The notes beneath the pieces are model-generated. The model was not told the origin of the DNA and searched no databases. It was given only the letters and a program-made list of their open reading frames with translations. A DNA stretch of 64,000 bases from Lentisalinibacter sp964427415 (GTDB lineage Bacteria > Pseudomonadota > Gammaproteobacteria > Steroidobacterales > Woeseiaceae). Shown here one piece after another: positions 28,046 through 36,450 of this stretch (positions are counted from its first letter, which is position 1; each line of letters begins with the position of its first letter). The stretch spans positions 3,743 to 67,742 of the forward strand of contig CAYRUH010000019.1 in NCBI GenBank assembly GCA_964427415.1, given 5' to 3'. The translations under genes were made by a program, and so were the position numbers.

Positions 28046-28507
28046 ATGCCGGAAACAGTGTCCAAGGACAAGCTCGCCGATTACATCGATCGGGACATGC
28101 CGCCGTCGGAGTGGCTCGCGATCGAGCAGGAGCGCATCGACGCTTTCGCCGATGCCACACTCGACCACCAGTTCATCCATGTCGACAAAGAGAAGGCGGC
28201 GCAGACGCCGTTCGGTACGACCATCGCCCACGGTTATCTGACGCTCTCGCTGCTGCCCCATCTCACCGGCCACTGCGGCGTCGTGCCGGAGGGCATCGCG
28301 ATGGCCATCAACTACGGCTCGAATAAGGTGCGCTTCCTGCAGCCGGTGAAGGTGGGCAGCGAAGTCCGCGCCCACGTGAAGCTGAAGGACGTGAACGAGA
28401 AGAAACCGGGCCAGATCCTGACCACGTCCGAGGTGACCGTGGAGATCCGGGGCGAGGAGAAGCCGGCCCTGGTGGCCGAGACGCTGGCCCTGTACTTCGT
28501 GCAGTGA
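28046..28507 (+). CDS. MaoC-like (R)-specific enoyl-CoA hydratase
   Basis: A 153-residue hotdog-fold hydratase. Start ATG 28046 follows GGAGAGGGG. The catalytic region DATLDHQFIHVDKEKA, then TPFGTTIAHGYLTLSLLP, contains the Asp/His dyad motif (D-x4-H) of R-hydratases. The rest, INYGSNKVRFLQPVKVGSEV, is the conserved overhang region. It hydrates trans-2-enoyl-CoA to (R)-3-hydroxyacyl-CoA and opens an operon with an SDR, thiolase and acyl-CoA dehydrogenase, so it works in fatty-acid or related CoA-thioester degradation (or supplies PHA precursors). Confidence 0.92.
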   Translation: MPETVSKDKLADYIDRDMPPSEWLAIEQERIDAFADATLDHQFIHVDKEKAAQTPFGTTIAHGYLTLSLLPHLTGHCGVVPEGIAMAINYGSNKVRFLQPVKVGSEVRAHVKLKDVNEKKPGQILTTSEVTVEIRGEEKPALVAETLALYFVQ

Positions 28508-28541
28508 CACCGCAGCAACAGAGCCGACAACGGAGGCTGAA

Positions 28542-29462
28542 GTGACGATCCGATTCGACGATCAGGTGGCTATCGTGACGGGCGCCGGCGGCGGCCTGGG
28601 GCGTTGTCACGCTCTGGAACTGGCCCGCCGCGGTGCGCAGGTGGTGGTGAACGACCTTGGCGGTGCCCGGGACGGCAGCGGTGGCTCCAGCGAGGCGGCC
28701 GAGGCCGTGGTGGCCGAGATCGAGGCCGCCGGCGGCGAGGCCATCGCCAACGGTGCCAACGTGGCCGATTACGGGCAGGTCCGGGCCATGGTGGCCCAGG
28801 CCGTCGACAAGTGGGGCCGCGTGGACGTACTCGTGAACAACGCCGGCATCCTGCGCGACAAGAGTTTCGCGAAGATGAGCCTTGAGGATTTCCAGCTCGT
28901 CGTCGACGTGCATCTCACGGGCTCCGTGAATTGCACGAAGGCGGTGTGGGAGATCATGCGCGAGCAGAAATACGGCCGTATCGCCATGACCACGTCCTCG
29001 ACCGGGCTGTACGGCAATTTCGGCCAGGCGAACTACGGCGCGGCCAAGCTCGGCGTGGTGGGCTTCATGAACACGCTGCATCTGGAAGGCCAGAAGTACG
29101 ACATCCGTGTGAATTGCCTGGCGCCGGTCGCGGCCACTCGCATGACGGCAGGCCTGATGCCCGAGGAGGCGCTGGCGCTGCTGCAGCCGGAGTACGTGAC
29201 GCCCGCCGTGGTGTTCATGGTCAGCCCCGATGCGCCGAGCCGGCAGATCATCTCGGCCGGGGCCGGCGGTTATGCCCGCGTCTATCTGGAGGAGACACCG
29301 GGTATCTGGCTCGCGCCCGACGAGCGTGACGCCGACCACCTGGCGGCGAGCTGGCAGAAGCTCGCGGACAAGACCGGCGCCGAGGAATATCAGGACGGCA
29401 GCGGCCAGAGCATGAAGTTCCTGACCCGTGCGGCGAAGGAACTGGGCATCAAGACGGACTGA
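28542..29462 (+). CDS. SDR-family 3-hydroxyacyl-CoA dehydrogenase (peroxisomal MFE-2-like)
   Basis: A 306-residue SDR starting with GTG 28542, 34 nt after the MaoC gene. Motifs: VTGAGGGLGRCHALELARRG (cofactor), VVVNDLGGARDGSG, VLVNNAGILRDKSF, the catalytic Ser in TTSSTGLYGNFGQANYGAAK (YxxxK). NDLGG and NAGILRDKSF are hallmarks of the 17-beta-HSD4/MFE-2 type 3-hydroxyacyl-CoA dehydrogenases specific for (R)-3-hydroxyacyl-CoA. This pairs logically with the MaoC hydratase, giving an R-stereospecific branch of beta-oxidation. The C-terminal 50 residues are an extension typical of this subgroup. Confidence 0.92.
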   Translation: MTIRFDDQVAIVTGAGGGLGRCHALELARRGAQVVVNDLGGARDGSGGSSEAAEAVVAEIEAAGGEAIANGANVADYGQVRAMVAQAVDKWGRVDVLVNNAGILRDKSFAKMSLEDFQLVVDVHLTGSVNCTKAVWEIMREQKYGRIAMTTSSTGLYGNFGQANYGAAKLGVVGFMNTLHLEGQKYDIRVNCLAPVAATRMTAGLMPEEALALLQPEYVTPAVVFMVSPDAPSRQIISAGAGGYARVYLEETPGIWLAPDERDADHLAASWQKLADKTGAEEYQDGSGQSMKFLTRAAKELGIKTD

Positions 29463-29519
29463 GCGTCCGACTCCTAAGATATCGACAGGCGGGCGCGTAC
29501 GCCCGCCGGGAGAACGGTA

Positions 29520-30701
29520 GTGAAAGAAGCGGTAATCGTATCCACGGCGCGAACGCCCATCGGCAAGGCCTATCGCGGCGCCTTCAACAACACCGAGGCC
29601 CAGACGCTGGCGGCCCACCCCATCCGCGAGGCGGTGAAGCGGGCCGGCGTCGACCCGGCGGAGGTCGACGACGTGATCATGGGCTGTGCCATGCAGCAGG
29701 GCTCGAGCGGGCGCAACGTCGCCCGCCAGGCGCTGCTGGCGGCCGGCCTGCCGGAGACGGTCAGCGGCATGACCGTCGACCGACAGTGTTCGTCCGGCAT
29801 GATGGCCATTGCCATTGCTGCCAAGCAGGTGCTGCAAGACAACATGCCCATCGTGGTCGGCGGTGGTCTGGAGTCCATCAGCCTGGTCCAGAACGAGCAC
29901 ATGAACAACTACCGTGCCGAGGACCCGAACGTGATCGCGGCCAGCGAGCACATCTACATGTCAATGCTGGAGACCGCGGAGGTAGTGGCCCGGCGCTATG
30001 GCATCAGCCGGGAGCAGCAGGACGAGTACGGCCTTCAGAGCCAGATGCGTACCGCCGCCGGGCAGGAGGCAGGAGCCTTCGACGACGAAATCGTCCCCGT
30101 GACCACGACCAGGGGCGTGATGGACAAGGAGACCAAGGAGATCAGCTACGAGGAGGTTACCCTGGAGCAGGATGAGGGCAACCGGCCCGGCACCACCGCC
30201 GAGGGCCTGGCGGGGCTCAGCCCGGTCTTCGAGGGCGGCGTGATTACCGCGGGCAACGCGAGCCAGCTCTCCGACGGCGCCTCCGCCTGCGTGGTGATGG
30301 ACTCCAAGCTCGCCGAGAAGCGCGGACTGGAGCCGCTGGGCATCTACCGGGGTATTGCCGTCGCCGGTACCGCGCCGGACGAGATGGGCATAGGCCCCGT
30401 CTTCGCCGTGCCGAAACTCCTGGAACGCACGGGCCTCAGGATGGACGACATCGGCCTGTGGGAGCTGAACGAGGCTTTCGCGGTGCAGGTGATCTACTGC
30501 CGCGACACACTGGGCATCCCGAACGAACTTCTGAACGTCAATGGCGGGTCAATCTCCATCGGACACCCCTACGGCATGTCCGGCGCCCGCATGGTGGGCC
30601 ACGCGCTCATCGAGGGCCGCCGGCGCGGCGCCCGCTACGTCGTTTGCACGATGTGCATCGGCGGCGGCATGGGGGCGGCCGGGCTGTTCGAGGTGCTCTG
30701 A
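29520..30701 (+). CDS. Acetyl-CoA C-acyltransferase (thiolase)
   Basis: A 393-residue degradative or biosynthetic-type thiolase with GTG start at 29520. Nucleophile Cys lies in VDRQCSSGMMAIAIAA; the other active-site blocks are NGGSISIGHPYGMSGARMV (His) and CTMCIGGGMGAAGLF (second Cys). The N-terminus EAVIVSTARTPIGKAYRGAF is canonical. It cleaves 3-ketoacyl-CoA to acetyl-CoA and a shorter acyl-CoA, completing the cycle started by the neighbouring hydratase and dehydrogenase. The kinase gene begins 18 nt after its stop. Confidence 0.95.
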   Translation: MKEAVIVSTARTPIGKAYRGAFNNTEAQTLAAHPIREAVKRAGVDPAEVDDVIMGCAMQQGSSGRNVARQALLAAGLPETVSGMTVDRQCSSGMMAIAIAAKQVLQDNMPIVVGGGLESISLVQNEHMNNYRAEDPNVIAASEHIYMSMLETAEVVARRYGISREQQDEYGLQSQMRTAAGQEAGAFDDEIVPVTTTRGVMDKETKEISYEEVTLEQDEGNRPGTTAEGLAGLSPVFEGGVITAGNASQLSDGASACVVMDSKLAEKRGLEPLGIYRGIAVAGTAPDEMGIGPVFAVPKLLERTGLRMDDIGLWELNEAFAVQVIYCRDTLGIPNELLNVNGGSISIGHPYGMSGARMVGHALIEGRRRGARYVVCTMCIGGGMGAAGLFEVL

Positions 30702-30719
30702 GGTACGGCGCAGCGCGAC

Positions 30720-32138
30720 TTGACGGCTCCCGGCCCAGGCCCAATCATCGTTTCCGGCGCTCCGGTGCGCGGAGCGTTCCGCCATCCGGCCGGGGGGCCG
30801 GCCAGCAGGGGGGACCGGCACGCTTTGCTCCGTGCGCGACAGAAAATCGGCAAGTACCGCATCGTCCGCCGCCTCTCCAGGGGGCCGCTGGCCAACGTGT
30901 ACCAAGCCTACGACACGGTACGCGCCGCGCACGTGGCGCTGAAGGTACCGCTGACCACGGCCAGGAGCCTGTCGGCGGTGGAGGACTTCCTGCACGAGGT
31001 GCGGATGGCCTCGAAATTCGAGCATCCCAGTATCCTGCCGGTCTACGACGCTGCCTTCATCGAGGACTACTTCCTGATCTCCATGCCCCTCGGCACGGAG
31101 TCCCTGGCCGAGCGTCTGGTGCGGCGTATGTCCCAGAGCCTGCGGATGGAGTTCGCCTCCCAGGCGCTGGCTGCCGTGGCCCATGCCCATGAGCACCGGA
31201 TCATCCACTGCGATATCAAGCCGGAGAACTTCATCATATTCCCCGGCAATCGGCTGCGGCTGTCCGACTTCGGTTTCGCCAAACTGAACCTGCGCACGTT
31301 GAAGGCGTCGGGTTCCGGCACCATCGACTACATCGCTCCCGAGCAGGCCATGGGCAGGCCGAAGTTCCAGTCCGACGTCTTCTCGCTGGGCCTGGTGCTC
31401 TACCAGCTGTTGTCCGGGCGGCTGCCGGAGTGGCCGTTCGACTGGCCGCCCCCTGGCATCGAGCGGGCCCGCCAGCACGCCAGCGGCGATCTGCTCGAAG
31501 TGCTGCGCCGCGCCATGCAGGTGGATATCTGCGCGCGCACCCGCGACGCGGTGCAGATGCGCCTGGAGTTCGACCGGGCGCGGAACCGCGCGCGCCGCCA
31601 GCGCCGGCGCAACAACCCGAAGGTCGAAGGCCCGGTCTGGAAGCGGGTGCAGTGGCGGGAATTCCAGAGCCGCTACCGCAAGGTGCTTGATACCAATCAC
31701 CAGTGCCGCCGCTGCGAGGGCCCGGTGGCCGAGGTGATGCAGGCCTGCCCCTGGTGCGGCGCCGACAATCCGGCCGCCGGCGAGACCCGCACGTTCCCGG
31801 CCCACTGCCCCCGTTGCGAACGCGGCGTGAAGCTCGACTGGGACTATTGCGCCTGGTGCTACGGGCCCGGCTTCGAGAAGGAAACCAACCGGCATTACAG
31901 CGACCGGCGCTACACGGCCCGCTGCGCCAACCAGCGCTGCGGCGGCCCGCTGATGCCGTTCATGCGCTATTGCCCCTGGTGTCGCGCGCGGGTCAAGCGC
32001 CAGTGGGCGCTGGCCGGTTCCGGCGAGCGCTGCAGCTCCTGCGGGTGGGGCATCGCGGCGGAATTCTGGAATTACTGTGCCTGGTGCCGGCAGCCGGTCT
32101 CCGGCCGGGCGCGCGGCCGGCATCGCAAGAATGGCTGA
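30720..32138 (+). CDS. Ser/Thr protein kinase with C-terminal zinc-ribbon array
   Basis: 472 residues if started at TTG 30720; TTG 30825, after a GGGGGGA run, would remove the first 35 poorly conserved residues. The kinase domain (about 45-280) has the beta-3 Lys in VALKVPL (K75), the loop HCDIKPEN (catalytic D165) and DFGF (D183), so it should be active, although the glycine loop is degenerate (LSRGPLANVY). Residues 325-460 contain eight CxxC or CxxxxC pairs, e.g. CRRC, CPWC, CPRC, CAWC, CSSC, consistent with four zinc ribbons. No transmembrane helix is seen, so it is soluble. It sits in a beta-oxidation operon immediately before a PP2C phosphatase, whose start overlaps its stop. Confidence 0.88.
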   Translation: MTAPGPGPIIVSGAPVRGAFRHPAGGPASRGDRHALLRARQKIGKYRIVRRLSRGPLANVYQAYDTVRAAHVALKVPLTTARSLSAVEDFLHEVRMASKFEHPSILPVYDAAFIEDYFLISMPLGTESLAERLVRRMSQSLRMEFASQALAAVAHAHEHRIIHCDIKPENFIIFPGNRLRLSDFGFAKLNLRTLKASGSGTIDYIAPEQAMGRPKFQSDVFSLGLVLYQLLSGRLPEWPFDWPPPGIERARQHASGDLLEVLRRAMQVDICARTRDAVQMRLEFDRARNRARRQRRRNNPKVEGPVWKRVQWREFQSRYRKVLDTNHQCRRCEGPVAEVMQACPWCGADNPAAGETRTFPAHCPRCERGVKLDWDYCAWCYGPGFEKETNRHYSDRRYTARCANQRCGGPLMPFMRYCPWCRARVKRQWALAGSGERCSSCGWGIAAEFWNYCAWCRQPVSGRARGRHRKNG

Positions 32139-33057
32139 GGCGCGGGCATGGGGCACCCCGGAACAGCCCCTGGTATTGCCGGCGGCGGAGGACTCCGGCG
32201 AGGTACTGACGGCGGCGGCGGCGGGCGGCGAGGCCGCGTTCTACTGTCGTCGCAGTCCGGACAAAGAGACCGGCAACGAGGACACGCTCGCGGTGATCCC
32301 GCTGGCCGAAGACACAGTTGTGCTTGCGGTCGCGGACGGGGCCGGCGGCCTGCCGGCCGCGCAGCGGGCCTCGCGCACCGCGATCCGCACCGTCATCGAG
32401 TCGCTGACGGCAGTCTGCGACTCCTCGGTGATGCTGCGCACGGCCATACTGAACGCCATGGAAGAAGCCAACGCGGCGGTGATGGCGCTGGCCAACGGCT
32501 CGGCGACCACGCTGACAGTCGTCTCAGTGGAAGGAGGTCTGGTGCGCCCCTACCACGTAGGCGACTCGGCGGCGCTGGTGACGGGCCAGCGCGGGCGTCT
32601 CAAGATGCAGACCATCGCCCACACACCGGTGGCCTTCGCCGTGGAGGCGGGCTTCCTCGACGAGGTCGAGGCGCTCTACCACGCCGAGCGCAATCTCGTG
32701 TTCAACTTCCTCGGCACCGCCGACATGCGCATAGAGGTGGGCGCCGAACTCGAGCTGGCGCCCCGGGATACGCTGCTGCTGGCGAGCGACGGGCTCACCG
32801 ATAATCTCCATCTGGCCGAGATCGTCGAGATTGCCCGCAAGGGGCCGGCGGCGGAGACGGTGGCGCGGCTGGCCGGAGCCGCCCGCGAGCGTATGCTGAC
32901 GCCGGAGGCGCCCACGCCGAGCAAGCCCGATGATCTGAGCATCATCCTGTTCCGCAAGCCCGGCGCAGAGAGCGACCCGGCGCCGCAGAGAGATGCGCCG
33001 ACCGATACCGCCGAAGACACTGGCAAGCAGGAGGCTGACGCCGATGCCGACGGATAG
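32131..33057 (+). CDS. PP2C-family serine/threonine protein phosphatase
   Basis: A 308-residue PPM phosphatase whose ATG 32131 overlaps the kinase stop by 8 nt. Metal-binding and fold motifs are visible: ETGNEDTLAV, VADGAGGLPAA, the YHVGDSAALV segment, LLLASDGLTDNL and PDDLSIILF near the end. The C-terminal 30 residues are acidic and low complexity (DTGKQEADADADG). It would reverse phosphorylation by the preceding kinase, and the acyl-CoA dehydrogenase start lies inside its 3' end (14-nt overlap), tying the trio together translationally. Confidence 0.92.
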   Translation: MAEARAWGTPEQPLVLPAAEDSGEVLTAAAAGGEAAFYCRRSPDKETGNEDTLAVIPLAEDTVVLAVADGAGGLPAAQRASRTAIRTVIESLTAVCDSSVMLRTAILNAMEEANAAVMALANGSATTLTVVSVEGGLVRPYHVGDSAALVTGQRGRLKMQTIAHTPVAFAVEAGFLDEVEALYHAERNLVFNFLGTADMRIEVGAELELAPRDTLLLASDGLTDNLHLAEIVEIARKGPAAETVARLAGAARERMLTPEAPTPSKPDDLSIILFRKPGAESDPAPQRDAPTDTAEDTGKQEADADADG

Positions 33058-34213
33058 CGAACTCCCCCGACCGCCCTGTCCCTGGATGACCGAGAGTCAC
33101 GAGGAGTGGCGCCGCCAGGTGCGCCGCTTCGTCGACGACAAGATCATGCGGTGGGTCGACGACTGGGAAGAGGCGGGCCGCATCCCGGAGTCCCTGTTCC
33201 ACGACGCGGCGGAGTTCGGCCTGCTGCAGGTCGGTTATCCGGAGCGTTATGGCGGCGTCTCCGAGGGCATCGACGGCTTCCATCGCCTGATCGTCGCGGA
33301 GGAGCTGGCGCGCACTGGTGCGGGCGGCGTCAACGCGAGCCTGATGGTCCATGGCATCGCCCTGCCGCCGCTGCTCGCGGGCGGGCCCGAGCCGCTGCGG
33401 GCGGCGATTGCGCCGAAGGTGCTGGCCGGCGAGCAGTACATGTCGCTGGCCGTCACCGAGCCCGGCGGCGGCTCGGACGTGGCCGCCATCCGCACCCGGG
33501 CCGGGCTGGACGGCGATCACTACGTGGTGGACGGAGAGAAGACTTTCATCACCGGGGGCATGCGGGCGGATTACTTCACCACCGCCGTGCGCACCGGCGA
33601 GGGCTACGGCGGCATCTCGCTGCTGCTGATACCGGCGGACGCGGAGGGCGTCAGCCGCACGGAACTTGATCGCAAGCAGGGCTGGTGGTGTTCGGATACC
33701 GCCACCATCCATTTCGACGGGGTGCGCGTGCCGCGGGATCATCTCGTGGGTGCGGAGGGTGCCGGGTTCTCCCTGATCATGAAGAACTTCAACGGCGAGC
33801 GGCTGGCGATGGCGGCCGGCGCCAACGCCTCGGCGCGGGTCTGCATCGAGGACGCGCTCGCCTGGGCGCGACAGCGCCATACCTTCGGCCGTCGCCTCGC
33901 CGATCACCAGGTCATCCGGCACAAACTGGTGGAGATGCTGCGGCAGGTGAACGCGACCCAGGCCTATCTCGAACACTGCACCTGCCGCGTCGACCGGGGC
34001 GAGACTCCCGCAGCGGATCTCGCCATGCTGAAGGTGCAGGCTACGCTGACCATGGAGTTCTGCGCCCGGGAGGCGATGCAGATCCTCGGTGGCGCCGGTT
34101 ATCTCCGCGGCAACCGCATCGAGCGCATCTACCGGGAGGTGCGGGTGAACGCCATTGGCGGCGGTTCCGAGGAGATCATGCGCGATCTGGCCGCGCGTCA
34201 GCTCGGTTTCTGA
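33044..34213 (+). CDS. Acyl-CoA dehydrogenase
   Basis: A 389-residue FAD-dependent acyl-CoA dehydrogenase from ATG 33044. Conserved signatures: YMSLAVTEPGGGSDVAAIRT (FAD/substrate loop), GEKTFITGGMRADYF, and the C-terminal EAMQILGGAGYLRGNRIERIYRE typical of the ACAD C-terminal domain. The catalytic base could be Glu in the NAIGGGSEEIM region (residues about 375-385), as in long-chain or isovaleryl types. It completes the beta-oxidation set with the MaoC hydratase, SDR and thiolase. Its end overlaps the convergent histidine kinase gene by 16 nt. Confidence 0.93.
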   Translation: MPTDSELPRPPCPWMTESHEEWRRQVRRFVDDKIMRWVDDWEEAGRIPESLFHDAAEFGLLQVGYPERYGGVSEGIDGFHRLIVAEELARTGAGGVNASLMVHGIALPPLLAGGPEPLRAAIAPKVLAGEQYMSLAVTEPGGGSDVAAIRTRAGLDGDHYVVDGEKTFITGGMRADYFTTAVRTGEGYGGISLLLIPADAEGVSRTELDRKQGWWCSDTATIHFDGVRVPRDHLVGAEGAGFSLIMKNFNGERLAMAAGANASARVCIEDALAWARQRHTFGRRLADHQVIRHKLVEMLRQVNATQAYLEHCTCRVDRGETPAADLAMLKVQATLTMEFCAREAMQILGGAGYLRGNRIERIYREVRVNAIGGGSEEIMRDLAARQLGF

Positions 34214-35559
34214 GTCACCAGCATCGTCGGTGGCAGCGTGATGGTCACCTGCAGTCCGGCGTCTTCCCGATTGCGGGCGACGATACTGCCGGCGTGCAGC
34301 TCGGTCACCCGCCGCGCGATGGCGAGCCCCAGTCCGGCGGTGCCTACCTTGTCGCCACGGTAGAAGGGCTCGAACAGCAGGCCGAGTTCCTCGACGGGGA
34401 CGCCGCCGCCGTCGTCGGCGATGGTGACGGCCAGACCCTCCTTATCGCGGGTCAGGCGCACGTCGACGCGCTGCTCGGCATGGTGGGCCGCATTGCGCAG
34501 CACGTTCTCGACCGCGCTCGCCAGCGCGGCCCGCTGGGCGCGGACCATGACGCCCGCCGGCGCCTCCAGCTCGATGCGCGGGCCGTCGTCGCCGCCCTCG
34601 AAGCGCGCGTCGCGGACCAGCTCACGCAGCATCGCCGTCAGATCGAATTTCGCGCTGCGGGGCGCGCGGCCCGAATCGGCCCGGGCGAAGTCCATGATCT
34701 CGCCGATGAGCCAGTCGAGCCGGTCCGACTCCCTCTCGATGCGCGCCAGCGCCGGCAGCTCGCCGGCGTCCCGCTGGGCGAGGCCGAGCGCCACTCGCAT
34801 GCGCGCCAGCGGCGAGCGCAACTCGTGGGAGACGTTGCGCAGCAGTTCGCGCTGGGAACGCAGAGAGGCCTCCAGCTGGGCGGCCATGTCGTTGAAGTCC
34901 CGCGCGAGGCTGCCGAGTTCGTCGCGCCGCTTCACGATGGGGTGACCCACACGGGTATCCAGATTGCCGTCGGCCAGCGCGCGCGTGGCGTCGCGCAGGC
35001 TCGTGACGGGCCGGGAGAGGGTGTGGGCGAGGAGCCAGGCGACGCCCGCGCTCACGGCCAACGCAAGCAGCAGCAGCGTCACGCGTACGGGGAGATCGGG
35101 CAACAGCCGGATGGCCATGCCCGGTCGCCGGAACAGGAACAGGCTGTAGACCCGGCCGTCCGATCCGATAATCTGGGGTATCGGTCTCGCCGGGCGGAAG
35201 TTCGGCGGCAGGGCGCGTGGTCTGTTCAGCGCTTCGGCCACGGCACGCAGGCGTGCCAGTTCTGCCACCAGCACCTCCGGCAGGGGTCGCCCGAGGATGT
35301 CCCGGCCGTCCTGCAGCAGGACGAACAGCTGCAGCTCCGGGGGCAGTCCGGCACCGTCCTGCAGCCATTCCCGCAGGGCCTCGGGGCCGCCGCCGGAGAG
35401 CACCTGGGAGGCCTCGATGTGCACGGCTCGCGGGTCGAACTGCTGCCACGCCTCGCGCCGTTGCTCCGCCACCTGCCAGACCACCAGGATGGCTGCTGCG
35501 AGCATCACGCCGATTACCAGCCAGAAGCCCAGGAAGATGCGCAGGAACAGGCTAGGCAT
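34198..35559 (-). CDS. Sensor histidine kinase, CpxA-like
   Basis: A 453-residue membrane histidine kinase. Transmembrane helix 1 is about residues 6-28; a periplasmic domain of about 120 residues contains FDPRAVHIEASQVLSGGGPEAL; helix 2 is about residues 190-210. A HAMP domain (SRPVTSLRDATRALADGNLDTRV) is followed by HisKA with the phospho-acceptor in LLRNVSHELRSPLARMRVAL and an ATPase domain with NVLRNAAHHAE (N box), ADDGGGVP (G1), FEPFYRGD (F) and GTAGLGLAIARR (G2). Domain order and the helical start resemble CpxA. It overlaps the upstream response-regulator gene by 8 nt. Confidence 0.93.
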   Translation of the reverse strand: MPSLFLRIFLGFWLVIGVMLAAAILVVWQVAEQRREAWQQFDPRAVHIEASQVLSGGGPEALREWLQDGAGLPPELQLFVLLQDGRDILGRPLPEVLVAELARLRAVAEALNRPRALPPNFRPARPIPQIIGSDGRVYSLFLFRRPGMAIRLLPDLPVRVTLLLLALAVSAGVAWLLAHTLSRPVTSLRDATRALADGNLDTRVGHPIVKRRDELGSLARDFNDMAAQLEASLRSQRELLRNVSHELRSPLARMRVALGLAQRDAGELPALARIERESDRLDWLIGEIMDFARADSGRAPRSAKFDLTAMLRELVRDARFEGGDDGPRIELEAPAGVMVRAQRAALASAVENVLRNAAHHAEQRVDVRLTRDKEGLAVTIADDGGGVPVEELGLLFEPFYRGDKVGTAGLGLAIARRVTELHAGSIVARNREDAGLQVTITLPPTMLVTQKPS

Positions 35560-36289
35560 CCGGCTCGTCCGGGACCAGCGTGTAGCCCACGCCGCGGATG
35601 TTGCGGATGGGGTTCTCGCCGCGCTCGTCGCCGGTCAGCTTGCCGCGCAGATTGCTGATGTGGGTGTCCACACTGCGGTCCCAGGGCTGCAGGCGCCGCC
35701 CGAGCACCTCTCGGGAGATGGTTTCCTTGCTCACCACTTCGCCGGCGGCCGTGACCAGCAGCCCCAGCAACTGGAACTCGGTGCCGGTGAGCCGGAGTTC
35801 GCGCCCGCCGCGGGTGGCGCGGCGGGTGCGCAGATCGAGCTCGATGGAGCCGGCGCTCAGGTGTCCTGTCTCGGCGGCGCTGGCCGGTCTCGTCCGCCGC
35901 AGCACGGCGCGCAGGCGGGCCACCAGCTCGCGGGGATTGAACGGCTTCGCCAGATAGTCGTCCGCGCCAATCTCCAGGCCGACGATACGGTCCACGTCGT
36001 CGCCCCGGGCGGTGAGCATCAACACGGGCGTGTCGCGCTCGGCGCGGATGCGGCGCAGCACCTCGAAGCCGTTCATGCCCGGCATCATGACGTCCAGAAT
36101 GACCAGGTCGAAGGTGGCGCTGTCGAGGCGTTTCAGCGCACTCGCGCCGTCACCGGCCCATTCGACGGCGAAACCCTCGGGCTCCAGATACTCCTGCAGC
36201 ATGGTGGCGAGCTCTTCATCGTCGTCCACCAGTAACAGGTGCCCGTCGGCTTCGTCGCGGCCCGTGCTGTCGGCGGCTGCGCTGTTCAT
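35552..36289 (-). CDS. OmpR-family response regulator, CpxR-like
   Basis: A 245-residue response regulator. The receiver domain has LLVDDDEELATML, the phospho-acceptor Asp in FDLVILDVMMPGMNGFEVL and the conserved Lys in DDYLAKPFNPRELVAR. The winged-helix output domain follows, with RELRLTGTEFQLLGLLVTAAG and SNLRGKLT. It overlaps the histidine kinase gene, and is divergent from a Spy/CpxP-like gene, the arrangement of the cpxRA-cpxP envelope-stress module; regulation of that gene by this protein is inferred. Confidence 0.93.
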   Translation of the reverse strand: MNSAAADSTGRDEADGHLLLVDDDEELATMLQEYLEPEGFAVEWAGDGASALKRLDSATFDLVILDVMMPGMNGFEVLRRIRAERDTPVLMLTARGDDVDRIVGLEIGADDYLAKPFNPRELVARLRAVLRRTRPASAAETGHLSAGSIELDLRTRRATRGGRELRLTGTEFQLLGLLVTAAGEVVSKETISREVLGRRLQPWDRSVDTHISNLRGKLTGDERGENPIRNIRGVGYTLVPDEPDA

Positions 36290-36360
36290 GCGCGTATGCT
36301 CCGCTGCCGGCCGCGAAGCTGCAAGGCCCCGGCTGTCTCACAGCGGCCGGCTTGACACTT

Positions 36361-36387
36361 CTTTGCACGGCCGTGGCGCAACTTTGC
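36361..36387. promoter_or_regulatory. Candidate response-regulator site upstream of the Spy/CpxP-like gene
   Basis: CTTTGC occurs as a direct repeat at 36361-36366 and 36382-36387, 21 nt apart (two helical turns), with the palindrome CACGGCCGTG (36366-36375) between. OmpR-family regulators bind direct repeats, usually about one turn apart. A TTGACA at 36352 lies just upstream but no good -10 was seen. Speculative. Confidence 0.3.
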
Positions 36388-36450
36388 GCGACCGGCGCTA
36401 ATGTGAAGGCGTGCCGGAAATTAATTCCCGCGAAGGGAAAGGAGGCTGAC

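Noticed and set aside
34198..36289. PdsS/PdsR of a dedicated sortase system
   Set aside because: No sortase or VIT-domain target nearby, and the divergent Spy/CpxP-like gene fits a CpxRA-like module better.
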